Part shown: positions 9,199 to 19,527 of the stretch, piece by piece | Position numbering within the stretch: the stretch's first letter is position 1 | How the letters are laid out: each line of letters starts with the position of its first letter | Virus record (IMG/VR): IMGVR_UViG_3300030101_001156 | Location: 1-46,355 of that record | Reading direction: 5' to 3' (one strand) | Source: a virus | Length of the DNA stretch: 46,355 bases | Translations under genes and position numbers: made by a program | Notes under the pieces: generated by a model | What the model was told of the DNA's origin: nothing | Seen by the model: only the letters and a program-made list of their open reading frames with translations | Database searches by the model: none

Positions 9199-12100
9199 AT
9201 GCCAGAGTTAAAACACAATTTTACGGGTGGCAAAATGAACAAAGATCTTGATGAGAGACTTGTTCCTAATGGCCAATATAGAGACGCTTTAAACATACAG
9301 GTTAGAACTACTGATGGCGATGGCCGAGGAATTGGTGATTCTGGTACAGTGCAAAATATTGAAGGTAATGAGAATATAGCCGAAGCGTATTTAACTACAG
9401 GTTATAACTATGAAAAAGATTGGAATACAACTAGATTTGTTGGAAGTATCGCAAACGAAAAAGATGATAAAGCTTATTTTTTCGCTGCAGCGCCAACACC
9501 AACGCACGAACACGGCGATTGGACAGCTGCTATACTTAACGTTTTTGAAGGTGTAAATTTAATATCTAGTAATCAAATAAACGAAGATGATTTTCCTCCA
9601 GATAATTATATAACATCTATAGCTGAGATTATACCTGAGGTTTCTAGTCCACAAAATTTCAACGCTAATGAAAATTACTACGACGCGTTAGTTCAGCAAC
9701 TGTACGTAGAGTCCCAAAGTCCTTATATTAAAGATACAAAAAAACATTGGATAGATAGTATTGTACAAGTAAATGCTAAAGAAGAATCGTACAGAAATTT
9801 ATTTGTTGATAAGTTTGCTGTAACTGGTAGATGGATAGATGTTGTAGGTGGAGAAGATATGTTACCTGAAAACTTTGGTCCTAACTCTGATTACCCTTTA
9901 ACACCTGGTTTTACTGAGCTACTTGTAATGGATGGATCTCACTATAGAATAGGCATGAAAGTTAGGTTTGTAAATAACATGGGTCAAGAAATGTTATTTG
10001 CTAACGGAGTGGATTCTGAAGACGGTATTGGCGTAGAAATAATCAACATACAAGGTAATGTACTATCTCTAGCTACAGCGCAACAAGCAGATATATACGG
10101 TCAAGCCGCTGGTTATTTAGAAAAAGTTTCTTGGCAAAGCGCTTTTCTATTTCAATATCCAGAAAGAGTATTAGAGTTTGATCCCTTTAAATTAATATCT
10201 AGTATAAATATAATTGATGACTTATTATTTTGGACAGATGGTTATAACGAGCCTAAAAAAATAAATATAGAAAGATCAAGAGAAGGCACGCAGGAGATAT
10301 ATGTTGGCGTGCCTGATCATACTAAGTTATTTGTTAGTGATAATGAAGAGGGTGTGCCTGATTTAGTTGAGGTTGAGGACATGGAGTGGAGCATAGATAC
10401 TTCAGATATAAAAAGAGAACATATAACAGTTATAAGGCAGGCGCCCACTACAGCGCCTACTTTATTTATGAGAGATTCTAATAGAGATGGTATTATTAAC
10501 TTTAACATAAACTATGTTTTTATTGATGGCGAAAATTATGATCCAGCCTTCCCAGAAACTGGAGATGAAAGAATAGTTACGCTTGATCAAAATTATGACA
10601 TTCAAGAAGGTGATATATTAAAATTTACTAGCGCTGATAACGTTTTAGACCCTGTAATAATTTCTGTTAGAGTTATAGAAATATTTGGTGAACTAGTTCA
10701 AGGTGGCGTTAAGGTTGAAATACTAACCGTAGATCCAGAATTATCTGTATATAATCCATCTGAGTGGAACGTTGAATTAGAACAAGAAAACGCTTTATTT
10801 GAAACTAAATTTGGTAGAGTGGGTTATAGATATAAGTATGAAGATGGTGAATATTCTACTTTTTCACCTTGGTCTGAATTAGCTTTTTTACCGGGAAATT
10901 TTTCATACACACCTAGTCAAGGTTTTAACAATGGTATGGAAAACCAACTTAGACATTTGGTAATTAAAGACTTTATACCAGATGACTCTATTAGACCTAA
11001 TGATGTTAAAGCGATAGACTTGTTGTGGAAGACTACTGATGATCAAAGTGTTTATATTATAAAAACTGTAACAAGAGGTAGAAGTAACGAGTGGAAAAAC
11101 TTTGACGATTTAGAACTTGAAAACTATGGTAAAACTACCATAACATCAGAGATGATAAATAAAGTTTTATCTTCAGACCAATTATTTAGATCTTGGGATA
11201 ACGTGCCTAAAAGTGCTATTACTCAAGAAATAACAGCTAATAGACTTGTTTATGGTAATTACAAACAAGGTTATAATATAAATAAAGATGTATCATTAAT
11301 ACAAAATGTTATATCAACTCCAGTAAACTTTCCTACACCTAAAAAATCTGTTAAGTCAATTAGAAATTATAAATGGGGAGTCGTTTTAGGCGATAGATAT
11401 GGTAGAGAAACTTCTGTTTTAGTAGATGGTTATGAATCAGGAACTAATCAAGTTATTACTGGGGATATAACTGTTGATAAATCTTTATCAAGTTTTCAAA
11501 ATAAATTTAAATTAAAACAAGACTGGCAGTTCCCTCCTAATAGTATATTAAAATGGGCTGAGTATGCTAAGTATTACGTAAAAGAAACCTCTAATGAATA
11601 CTATAATTTAATATTAGACAGATGGTATGATTCAGGAGATGGTAACATTTGGCTGTCTTTTCCTTCTGTAGATAGAAATAAAGTTGATGAGGAAACGTAC
11701 TTGATTTTAAAAAACGCGCATGGAAACCAAAATCCTGTATCAGTAAAAGCAAAATATAAAATTTTAGCTATTGAAAGCGAAGCTCCAGATTTTATTAAAA
11801 CAAATTTTAATACATATGAAAGAGTAGAAATAGATCAGTTAGGTATATACGGTATTGACAGCGGTGATGCTGATAATAGTGAGGCGGTTCTTGGGGAAAT
11901 AACAAACGGGATACCAGCTTCTTTAATTAATAAAAATGTTATTAGAACAACAAATAATAACTGGGAAGATGTAGGTATACAAAACGACGATGCTAAAGGT
12001 CAGTTGGAAATGAGGATTGTTGGTTTACAAGCGTTTTATAATATAGAGGCATATAGTCCTTGGAGGGATGTATCTAGATTAAAAACAACTGGTAGTAGAA

Positions 12101-15100
12101 AAGGAGCTGATATAAGTAAAGTATTTGAAAGTGATGATGTAAATATGTATCTCAAGCTAGATGCTTTATTACCTGAAGGTTCTACTTTGTCGCAAGCTGC
12201 TGTTGATGATGATAATGCTGAAGATGACTACATAAAATACTACATGGAATTTAGGGATAAGGTTGTTGAAAACCACCCACAATTTGATGGTAGATTTTTT
12301 GTTAAAATAGAAAAGGACAATATATTAGAAGAACAAGTTTTAAATCAATTCGGTGGTGATTACGTAAATGATGGTGCTGCTGTTAATATAGCTTATATAG
12401 CTAATCTTCAATATAACCCAGCTCAAGCCGGCGACGCTGGTAGCTTTGGTGGTCAATCATGGGACGATTATGGTGATAATACGGACTTCACTGATTCTAC
12501 CATAGGTCTTGGTGTTGGTACAGAGTTTGTTGATGGCGCTTGGAGAGTACCTTTTCCAAACCCTCAAAATAATATAAATAACAACGACGTTGGTCCTAGC
12601 GGTATTGTTTCCGCATATTCTACGAACCATTGGAGTGATGTTACTTGGAATTATATAGATTATGACAATAACCCGTTTAATTTACACACTGATGCTGTTA
12701 GTAGTTTTGGACCAGGAGACCCAGTGGCAACAGAAAATTTTTGGAACTGGTGGTTAAACCAAGGTGAAGGAGTAAACCCTGCTAGAACAGCAAATATATT
12801 TTTAGATTCAGCTCCGGCTTATGATAACTTTTTTATTAGTAGAACTCTTGATATAACATATTCTTCATTTGATAACTGGGAAGGTGGTGGAACCTACACT
12901 TTTAATGAAGGATTAGATTTATTTGGCTTACCAGTAAACAGTTTTTATATAGGCACAAAAGATAACTATGAGCAAACAGGTAATCCAAATCAACTTAGTA
13001 TAGCTGGTGGTGATTTACTAATGCCCGTTAGTTTAGGACAAAGAGGTATATTTGGACCTGAAGAAAATTTTTGGCCAGCTAATCATGCTGGATTTAGTGG
13101 TGGCACTGAAAGTTGTACTAGTTATCACCCGTCTGGACTAACACAAGGTTTAGCACAAGATGGTGAGTTAGGTCAAATGACGCTTTCCATGATAGGTAAC
13201 GATACTGGATTTGGTAACGGGCCAGAACAAGTATTTAAAGCTAGAATGCAAACGCCGGGTACTTATTTTAGATTTACTGGCGATCCATTAGGTAACGTAT
13301 ACAAAGTAATTACTAATAGAGAAAACGTCCCAAAAAGACATTTAAGCGGTATTGATAACGGGCAGGGTATAGATCACGCGTTTGTTAAAGATATAGAAGG
13401 CCCTATAGAAGTAGATAGTATAAACTTTCCAGATGATAATGTTAATAACCTTACTAGAAAAAGGCACTCAATAATAGTTAGGTTTCTTAGGGTAGAAGCC
13501 GGCATTGATTTAGATGGCACTGGTGTACAGCCAGATCAGTGGGACCCAAGAGGTCAAGTAAAGCACAACGGTTTAGGTCACTTTGGAATACAATTTTTAT
13601 TACCAACTACTAACGGCGAATTATTAGAAGATGAAATATTATCTAACGGAGCTTGTTTTGAAACAGAGCCTAAAGAAGATTTAGATGTAGATATATACTA
13701 CGAGGCTAGTAATGCTATACCAATGCGACTTAAAAAAGATAATATAAAGTCATTTGTTGATTCAAATTTCTCACCTAATGACGCTAGTAAAGTTGGCGTT
13801 GATAGCAGGGAACTAATCGCAACTGACGTTAATGGTAATAACATTTTAGAACCAGTAAATTTAGATGCTGAAGATTATTATCTTAGAGTAAGTTCTAACG
13901 TTGGTAATACAACATATCCTTTATTTGAAAATCCTTTTATTTACACAACTATTGGCAACGATATTATAAATTTAAAAAATATAACAAGTGTCGCTAGTAG
14001 TCAAGAGGTTATAGATATGCCTTACATGGCAAAATATCAAATAGTTGTGGAAGATACTTTATTTGGTACACTTCAAACAAACGAGGCTGTAAAAATAAAA
14101 GGCGTTACTATAGGTGATATAATATCTTTTACAAACTCAAGTGGTCTTGTGACTAGAACTCAAGTGTTAGATCACGTGCTACCTATAGATTCGACTGGTG
14201 AGTACGTGTGGGATGTCAACGCTTTTGATTTTACAGCTTATAATTCTTTTGATACAAGTAGACCAACAACTAGATACACTGTAAGTGATTGTGAAGAAAC
14301 AGAGTTTGTTACAAATCCTGTAACATCAACTATATTAAAGTTTGATAGTCAAGGGCAGTTAAATCAAATTATGAATAACCTAGAGGTAGGTATGGAGGTG
14401 ATAGGTGATCATGTAGAAAAAGGAACATTTATTAGAAAACTAGAACCAGTTAATCCTATTATAATATTTGGTCAGCATAAAATTCACTTAAATAGACCGC
14501 TTTTAAACACTGTTGAATTACCAACAAGTTTTACATTTATTAAAACAACTGGATGGTATCAAATAGATACAGACGTATACAAGTATCCTGTTGAATTACC
14601 TTGGTTTAATTGTTATTCTTTTGGTAATGGTGTAGAATCTGATAGAATAAGAGATGATTTTAACGCGCCTCAAATAGATAATGGTATAAAGGTTAGTTCG
14701 GTGTTTTTAGAGTATGCCGAGGAACACATAGGATCAGGTTTAATACACTCTTCAGAATTATTTAACGCTACGTCTAGCGTAAATGGCTTGAACCAATTTA
14801 GTATGGCTCAAAAAATAACTAAAAATTTAAATCCAATATATGGCTCTATACAAAGATTAAAAACTAGAGACACTGATGTTGTTACTTTTTGCGAAGATAA
14901 AGTATTAAAAGTTTTAGCAAATAAAGACGCTATATTTAACGCAGATGGTAACACTCAACTTACAGCAACCAATAGAGTGTTAGGGCAAACAATACCATTT
15001 GCTGGTGATTACGGTATATCTAAAAATCCAGAGTCATTGGCGGTAGATAATTATCGTATGTATTTTACTGATAAGCAAAGGGGTGCTGTTATGAGATTAT

Positions 15101-17208
15101 CACAAGATGGGTTAACACCTATATCTAACGTTGGTATGAAATCTTATTTTAGAGAGTTTTTACCTAAATGCGAAAATTTAGTTGGTACATTTGATGTTGT
15201 AAAAGGTGAATATAATCTAAAGCTAGGTATAAATGAAATTAATCAAACGGAAACTATTTGTAATGAAACTGGTTGTAGTGCGGTAGCCGAGCCGATAACG
15301 TTATCATTTAATGAGGGTGGTAAAGGTTGGGTAAGCTTTAAATCTTTTATGCACTCTTGCGGTGCTTCTGTAACTGGTAAATATATCACGGCGCCTACAA
15401 ATAAGCACGTGGTTACACATAAAATATGGAAGCATAATTCTAAAGATTCTAATAGAAATAATTTTTATGGAGAAGGTTATACCTCTACTATAGACGTTTT
15501 ATTTAATGATCAACCAGATTCTATTAAGCTATTTAAAACAATGGGGTACGAGGGCACTAAAGCTAGAATACTTACTGATACACAAGATAATAATTATTAT
15601 AATTTACAAAATGGTCCAGGTTGGTATATTAGTAGTATTATAACCGACTCTCAAACTGGTAGGGTTCCAGAGTTTATAAATAAAGAAAATAAATTTTATA
15701 ATTATATTGTTGGCGAAGAAACAACAGTTGACGATATGGACACTAGTGATTTTTCTGTTCAAGGCATAGGTTATCCTTTACAAATTGGCGCAACAACAGA
15801 AACGTCTACAACCCAGACTACATTTACAACAACGGGTGGTGTTAATACTGGTGGGCCAACTACCCCTGAGGACAATATTAATACTGATACTGATACTGAC
15901 AGCGGCAGTGGTGTTGATAACACTGGTAGCGATGGTATTGTTAGCAACACTGATAGTGATGGTGATGGAGTTGTTGTTGGTAGTGACAGTGAGTCTACTG
16001 ACGGTCAAGATGATACGGTGGTAGAAGTTGAAATAGAAAACGAAGAAACAATTGATGCAAACGCTCTTCATATAGACGAAGTAATTGTTATGCAAGGCAC
16101 CGCGATGGGTGGTGATGTTAGATATAATATATTAGCAAAAGTATCAGGTGGTAGCGGTGATTATAGATTTAAACTTTCAGTTAGAGGAACAGAACTGTTA
16201 CCAAGCGGACTATTAAGTACAATTATCAATCCTTTTCCAAATGGAGTAAATTATAATACTGAAACTGCTATTCAAAACGCAGAGCCGAACTGGGCCACCA
16301 GCCCCGGCTCTGGAACGTTTTATGATCCACCACAAGTTGGTTCGTGGGATACCGGTGGTTCTGATTATGAGTTTGTTACGACCGTGGTAGATGGGGTAAG
16401 TAATAACGTGCCATTTTATCATATAGTTGATTCCTCAGGAATGGTTCCATTTAATTTTGATTGGAGTTGGGGTGAGTATCAATTTGCTAGTCACACTCAG
16501 TTCCCAATGGGTCTTCGACCTAATGAATCCGAATTAAGCTACGGTATTGGTAGCACTAACGCACTTACATACTCGCTTACGGTATTTGATAACGCTGATG
16601 TTGGATCTGTTACAGGGACGTTCCTTGAGGGATTTGGGTTCCCGGTACATCTTGACGCCGACGGTAACTACGCGCAACCTTCACATACTATATGTTTTGT
16701 TGAAAATGAAGAGAACTACATAGCTCCAACACCAATTGAGATACCTGGTTTTCCATCTAATGCAAGTAATTTTTTAACTGACGGATTTTTCCAATACACT
16801 CAATTAACTGTTCTCTTTCAGCAATCAGCAGGTGAAGGTGTTAGTTATTATAGTCTTAATATAAACAATATCAACTTTAACGTTAACGATCAAGGCACAG
16901 GTGCGTTAAACGATCCTTGCCCATGTAACGAGCTAGATGAGTTTATACAACAAAACAATGTTACAATACAACTTTTATATCCAAGTGGAAGCGTTGCTAC
17001 TATACACTCTCCAGAAATGGGGCAACCTAATTTAAGTGTTGGTTATTTAACTGCTGGCCAATACCAACTTAGATTGTCTACTATAGACGTATCTTGGTGG
17101 GAAGATTATCAATATTATGATTTTACAATAGAGGAAGTTGGTAATCCTGGTAATCAAAGTGGCGTTATCGCGTGGTTGCAGGCTACCTTTTTAACTCCAT
17201 CAATATAA
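9199..17208 (+). CDS. Giant tail (stabilisation-type) protein, 2669 residues
   Basis: A very long structural protein. It opens with FTGGKMNKDLDERLVPNGQY then RDALNIQV, the typical start of large tail-stabilisation proteins of marine and crAss-like podovirus-type phages. Further conserved segments are DDLLFWTDGYNEPKKINIER (near 340-360), VGYRYKYEDGEYSTFSPWSE (near 540) and a repeat-type beta domain near 1875-1965 (YGSIQRLKTRDTDVVTFCED; AGDYGISKNPESLAVDNYRM; YFTDKQRGAVMRLSQDGLTP), where a beta-propeller-like fold is plausible. Residues ~2198-2288 are a Thr/Asp/Gly/Ser linker. The last ~380 residues are a separate beta-rich domain with different base composition, a good candidate for a host-contact or receptor domain. 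Role: tail hub or needle complex, inferred from family resemblance and place in the structural operon. Confidence 0.65.
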   Translation: MPELKHNFTGGKMNKDLDERLVPNGQYRDALNIQVRTTDGDGRGIGDSGTVQNIEGNENIAEAYLTTGYNYEKDWNTTRFVGSIANEKDDKAYFFAAAPTPTHEHGDWTAAILNVFEGVNLISSNQINEDDFPPDNYITSIAEIIPEVSSPQNFNANENYYDALVQQLYVESQSPYIKDTKKHWIDSIVQVNAKEESYRNLFVDKFAVTGRWIDVVGGEDMLPENFGPNSDYPLTPGFTELLVMDGSHYRIGMKVRFVNNMGQEMLFANGVDSEDGIGVEIINIQGNVLSLATAQQADIYGQAAGYLEKVSWQSAFLFQYPERVLEFDPFKLISSINIIDDLLFWTDGYNEPKKINIERSREGTQEIYVGVPDHTKLFVSDNEEGVPDLVEVEDMEWSIDTSDIKREHITVIRQAPTTAPTLFMRDSNRDGIINFNINYVFIDGENYDPAFPETGDERIVTLDQNYDIQEGDILKFTSADNVLDPVIISVRVIEIFGELVQGGVKVEILTVDPELSVYNPSEWNVELEQENALFETKFGRVGYRYKYEDGEYSTFSPWSELAFLPGNFSYTPSQGFNNGMENQLRHLVIKDFIPDDSIRPNDVKAIDLLWKTTDDQSVYIIKTVTRGRSNEWKNFDDLELENYGKTTITSEMINKVLSSDQLFRSWDNVPKSAITQEITANRLVYGNYKQGYNINKDVSLIQNVISTPVNFPTPKKSVKSIRNYKWGVVLGDRYGRETSVLVDGYESGTNQVITGDITVDKSLSSFQNKFKLKQDWQFPPNSILKWAEYAKYYVKETSNEYYNLILDRWYDSGDGNIWLSFPSVDRNKVDEETYLILKNAHGNQNPVSVKAKYKILAIESEAPDFIKTNFNTYERVEIDQLGIYGIDSGDADNSEAVLGEITNGIPASLINKNVIRTTNNNWEDVGIQNDDAKGQLEMRIVGLQAFYNIEAYSPWRDVSRLKTTGSRKGADISKVFESDDVNMYLKLDALLPEGSTLSQAAVDDDNAEDDYIKYYMEFRDKVVENHPQFDGRFFVKIEKDNILEEQVLNQFGGDYVNDGAAVNIAYIANLQYNPAQAGDAGSFGGQSWDDYGDNTDFTDSTIGLGVGTEFVDGAWRVPFPNPQNNINNNDVGPSGIVSAYSTNHWSDVTWNYIDYDNNPFNLHTDAVSSFGPGDPVATENFWNWWLNQGEGVNPARTANIFLDSAPAYDNFFISRTLDITYSSFDNWEGGGTYTFNEGLDLFGLPVNSFYIGTKDNYEQTGNPNQLSIAGGDLLMPVSLGQRGIFGPEENFWPANHAGFSGGTESCTSYHPSGLTQGLAQDGELGQMTLSMIGNDTGFGNGPEQVFKARMQTPGTYFRFTGDPLGNVYKVITNRENVPKRHLSGIDNGQGIDHAFVKDIEGPIEVDSINFPDDNVNNLTRKRHSIIVRFLRVEAGIDLDGTGVQPDQWDPRGQVKHNGLGHFGIQFLLPTTNGELLEDEILSNGACFETEPKEDLDVDIYYEASNAIPMRLKKDNIKSFVDSNFSPNDASKVGVDSRELIATDVNGNNILEPVNLDAEDYYLRVSSNVGNTTYPLFENPFIYTTIGNDIINLKNITSVASSQEVIDMPYMAKYQIVVEDTLFGTLQTNEAVKIKGVTIGDIISFTNSSGLVTRTQVLDHVLPIDSTGEYVWDVNAFDFTAYNSFDTSRPTTRYTVSDCEETEFVTNPVTSTILKFDSQGQLNQIMNNLEVGMEVIGDHVEKGTFIRKLEPVNPIIIFGQHKIHLNRPLLNTVELPTSFTFIKTTGWYQIDTDVYKYPVELPWFNCYSFGNGVESDRIRDDFNAPQIDNGIKVSSVFLEYAEEHIGSGLIHSSELFNATSSVNGLNQFSMAQKITKNLNPIYGSIQRLKTRDTDVVTFCEDKVLKVLANKDAIFNADGNTQLTATNRVLGQTIPFAGDYGISKNPESLAVDNYRMYFTDKQRGAVMRLSQDGLTPISNVGMKSYFREFLPKCENLVGTFDVVKGEYNLKLGINEINQTETICNETGCSAVAEPITLSFNEGGKGWVSFKSFMHSCGASVTGKYITAPTNKHVVTHKIWKHNSKDSNRNNFYGEGYTSTIDVLFNDQPDSIKLFKTMGYEGTKARILTDTQDNNYYNLQNGPGWYISSIITDSQTGRVPEFINKENKFYNYIVGEETTVDDMDTSDFSVQGIGYPLQIGATTETSTTQTTFTTTGGVNTGGPTTPEDNINTDTDTDSGSGVDNTGSDGIVSNTDSDGDGVVVGSDSESTDGQDDTVVEVEIENEETIDANALHIDEVIVMQGTAMGGDVRYNILAKVSGGSGDYRFKLSVRGTELLPSGLLSTIINPFPNGVNYNTETAIQNAEPNWATSPGSGTFYDPPQVGSWDTGGSDYEFVTTVVDGVSNNVPFYHIVDSSGMVPFNFDWSWGEYQFASHTQFPMGLRPNESELSYGIGSTNALTYSLTVFDNADVGSVTGTFLEGFGFPVHLDADGNYAQPSHTICFVENEENYIAPTPIEIPGFPSNASNFLTDGFFQYTQLTVLFQQSAGEGVSYYSLNINNINFNVNDQGTGALNDPCPCNELDEFIQQNNVTIQLLYPSGSVATIHSPEMGQPNLSVGYLTAGQYQLRLSTIDVSWWEDYQYYDFTIEEVGNPGNQSGVIAWLQATFLTPSI
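15790..16060 (+). repeat. Thr/Asp/Gly-rich low-complexity linker in the giant tail protein
   Basis: The DNA is a degenerate run of ACT/GAT/GGT codons encoding TDTDTDSGSGVDNTGSDGIV and DSDGDGVVVGSDSESTDGQD. It joins the conserved body of the tail protein to its C-terminal domain. The DxDxDG units look like calcium-binding loops. The degenerate repeats also open long spurious frames on both strands. Confidence 0.75.
16280..16312. other. Strong GC hairpin inside the tail gene
   Basis: CAGAGCCG (16280-16287) and CGGCTCTG (16305-16312) are perfect inverted repeats; nested inside are CTGG (16290-16293) and CCAG (16298-16301). It is far richer in G and C than the surrounding genome and lies inside a coding region at the start of the C-terminal domain. 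It is not followed by a T tract, so it is not a terminator. Confidence 0.5.
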
Positions 17209-17218
17209 ATATTATACA

Positions 17219-19006
17219 ATGGCTAATTATACTACAACTAATTTTAGAATACATAATAAAAAAGGAAGTTCTTCTTTTCTTGGAAATTTAAATAGTACTA
17301 GTGGATCTATGAGAATTATTCCAAACGGTAGGCACGTTGTTTCAGCTTCTGACTTTTCAATAAGACAATCTAATATACCTAGCATAATGTCTTCTGTTGT
17401 TTTTTCAGACATAACAACCGCTGGAGAGATTGGTAATGAAGTGCTAGTTACTTTTACATTTTCAGATACTTTTGTTGCTAATAAAAACATTAAAGTATCA
17501 TTAAAAATAGATGGTGACGCAAAGCCTTTTGATATTGAAAAAATAAATATAAACACTAGAGTTGTTTTAATAGATAATAAAAATAAAAATAAAAATGGTT
17601 CTTCTACTGTGTCATCAGTTGATGGGTATAGTTTAAGTACAGAAACTGAAACTGGTGTTGACGGTTTATTTGATATAATTACTAATGAGATAATAGGTTC
17701 GCCTAAAAAAAATAAATTAAAAAAAATAAGTACACTTAGAGTTGACGCTAACGACGGTTACAGGTTTTTAAATAAGCCTTCTTTAAAATTATCCCAATCA
17801 GAATCTATAATTAAACTCAAAAAAACAAAAGCTTATTTAGATTCAAATAAAAATATAATTGGATATGATTTTGATATAATGCAAAAAAGTAATAATAACA
17901 TTACTTTAAATGATATTGTTTACCTAAATTACAATGCCGTTGCTATTCCTGCGTTAGTTAAAGAAATAAGAGGTGTTGTAATTGACAGTGATGAAATAAC
18001 AGACTTAGAACAAACAAAGACAATAAAGGTATTTGGAAATTTAAATGCTAAAGTAAAATTAACAATAACCAAACAAAGTGATGGGACTAGTATATTAGAT
18101 GCTAAAAATGTTAACTCAACAGTGCTAACGCCAAGTGGCATTATTGATTGCGCTTTATTAAATTTTGATTCTAAAAGCGCTAGAAGTTTTAAAATAAAAC
18201 AAAAATTTCCAGCGCCAATATCAGCTGAGACAACATTAAGTAATCCAATGAGTAGCAGCACGACAATGGATGTTACTAGTAAAACTGGTATATCAGTTGG
18301 TGACAAAGTAATATCAGGTAAAATTAATAGAGGTAGGGCTATTAAAGTTGCTACTATTAATCCTAGTCACGAAAGAATTACGGTTACTGAAAGCTTAACG
18401 CTAGCAAATAGCACACCAGTTTCTTTTGCTAGAAAAGAAGAAAAATACTTTATAAACTTATATCCATTAGAAGATACAACATTAGGAAGTAATATACCAA
18501 CATCGGAGCCTAGATATACTATAACTCAAAGAGTAAGACCAGTACTTACTTTAAAAGCAACCTCAACCCATGCTACTGCTAATCCTGCTGACATAGTGTA
18601 CGTTGGTAAAGCTAATAAAAGGTACAGTGACATGGGTTATACTAGAGGCGCTATTGGTAGCACAGCAACATTAACTGAAAGAACTGACTACTTTAAAATA
18701 ACATATACATTTACAGCATCGACCGGTAATTGGACAACTAGTGGTAAGTCGGCTGTAACCTGGTCAAGTACAGATCAATCAGCTTCTAGGTGGACAAACT
18801 CCGTGCATGCTGACACTATACCCGCCCACGGAGGCACTATAGTAGCTGGTAATGGTGGTACTCATATAGAAATATCTAATATAAATGTAGCAGGTATGGG
18901 CACCGGGACGGCTACGTTAACAGCTAATGTTTTAGTTAAAAAGTTTGGCAACGAAGATGTTACTATGATATTCGATGCTGATAACTGCTTTGAAGATGGA
19001 GCGTAA
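17219..19006 (+). CDS. Structural (tail-associated) protein of unknown function
   Basis: A 595-residue, beta-rich, Thr/Ser/Asn/Lys-rich protein without enzyme motifs, starting 11 bases after the giant tail gene. The N-terminus (NYTTTNFRIHNKKGSSSFLG) and an early segment (DFSIRQSNIPSIMSSVVFSD) look like a virion-anchor region. The middle alternates short beta strands typical of tail spike, fibre or baseplate-like proteins. The C-terminal ~100 residues (NTIPAHGG-like stretch HADTIPAHGGTIVAGNGGTH) form a glycine-rich beta segment. It probably assembles with the giant tail protein. Which virion part it forms cannot be read from sequence. Confidence 0.5.
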   Translation: MANYTTTNFRIHNKKGSSSFLGNLNSTSGSMRIIPNGRHVVSASDFSIRQSNIPSIMSSVVFSDITTAGEIGNEVLVTFTFSDTFVANKNIKVSLKIDGDAKPFDIEKININTRVVLIDNKNKNKNGSSTVSSVDGYSLSTETETGVDGLFDIITNEIIGSPKKNKLKKISTLRVDANDGYRFLNKPSLKLSQSESIIKLKKTKAYLDSNKNIIGYDFDIMQKSNNNITLNDIVYLNYNAVAIPALVKEIRGVVIDSDEITDLEQTKTIKVFGNLNAKVKLTITKQSDGTSILDAKNVNSTVLTPSGIIDCALLNFDSKSARSFKIKQKFPAPISAETTLSNPMSSSTTMDVTSKTGISVGDKVISGKINRGRAIKVATINPSHERITVTESLTLANSTPVSFARKEEKYFINLYPLEDTTLGSNIPTSEPRYTITQRVRPVLTLKATSTHATANPADIVYVGKANKRYSDMGYTRGAIGSTATLTERTDYFKITYTFTASTGNWTTSGKSAVTWSSTDQSASRWTNSVHADTIPAHGGTIVAGNGGTHIEISNINVAGMGTGTATLTANVLVKKFGNEDVTMIFDADNCFEDGA

Positions 19007-19021
19007 ATAATACAAATAATT

Positions 19022-19480
19022 ATGTCAATAATACTACAATTTCCAAGATCACAATATCCTTCGCTGCAAGTTGGTGATATAGGATACTATGCTGTAATGA
19101 ATAGTCAAGAACTATTAGATGGCTCTGGTAACCCAACGGGTGAATTTACCGTAACACAAACAGGTGGATTTCAAACAAATGACGATAATGAAGATTTTAT
19201 TGAAATAGGTGCTGTTATATCCATAGACAATACTACGTCTTTATCAGATGGAACTTTAACTACTAGTGTAGAGTTTGATATTGACTCTTTTGTAGAAGAA
19301 CCAACGTTAATAGATTTTATATTTTTTGCTAAAAATGATAAATCTATTGGTGGTGTTGCTACAAATATAAATAAAACATCTTTATTAGGTTATTATGCTA
19401 AAGCTAAATTTATAAACACTGATTCTAATAAAGCTGAAATGTTTACAGCTAATTCAGAGGTAACAGAAAGTAGTAAATAG
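19022..19480 (+). CDS. Small beta-rich structural protein
   Basis: A 152-residue acidic protein, start 16 bases after the preceding stop with a taattATG leader. It opens MSIILQFPRSQYPSLQVGDI and has a central beta region and a conserved-looking end, SLLGYYAKAKFINTDSNKAE followed by MFTANSEVTESSK. No signal peptide, membrane span or catalytic motif. It is the last gene before the second copy of the 20-bp promoter-like repeat, so it probably closes a tail transcription unit. A role as a minor tail protein is inferred from context only. Confidence 0.5.
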   Translation: MSIILQFPRSQYPSLQVGDIGYYAVMNSQELLDGSGNPTGEFTVTQTGGFQTNDDNEDFIEIGAVISIDNTTSLSDGTLTTSVEFDIDSFVEEPTLIDFIFFAKNDKSIGGVATNINKTSLLGYYAKAKFINTDSNKAEMFTANSEVTESSK

Positions 19481-19490
19481 TAGGCAAAAA

Positions 19491-19510
19491 ATGTAACTAT
19501 AATATAGTAA
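19491..19510 (+). promoter_or_regulatory. 20-bp promoter-like repeat, copy 2
   Basis: ATGTAACTATAATATAGTAA, identical to 7512-7531. It begins 11 bases after a stop codon and ends 18 bases before the internal virion protein start. The exact conservation of 20 intergenic bases 12 kb apart in otherwise drifting A/T-rich spacers implies a protein-binding function, most simply a promoter for the ejection-protein genes downstream. Confidence 0.65.
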
Positions 19511-19527
19511 TAATTTAAACAACTAAT

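Noticed and set aside
15778-16095. Long open frames on both strands opposite the tail linker
   Set aside because: They are by-products of the degenerate ACT/GAT/GGT repeat; their translations are low-complexity and lie fully inside the real gene.
17929-18306. 125-residue frame on the minus strand
   Set aside because: It lies entirely within a structural gene, has no leader or partner genes on that strand, and its hydrophobic composition mirrors the sense codons.
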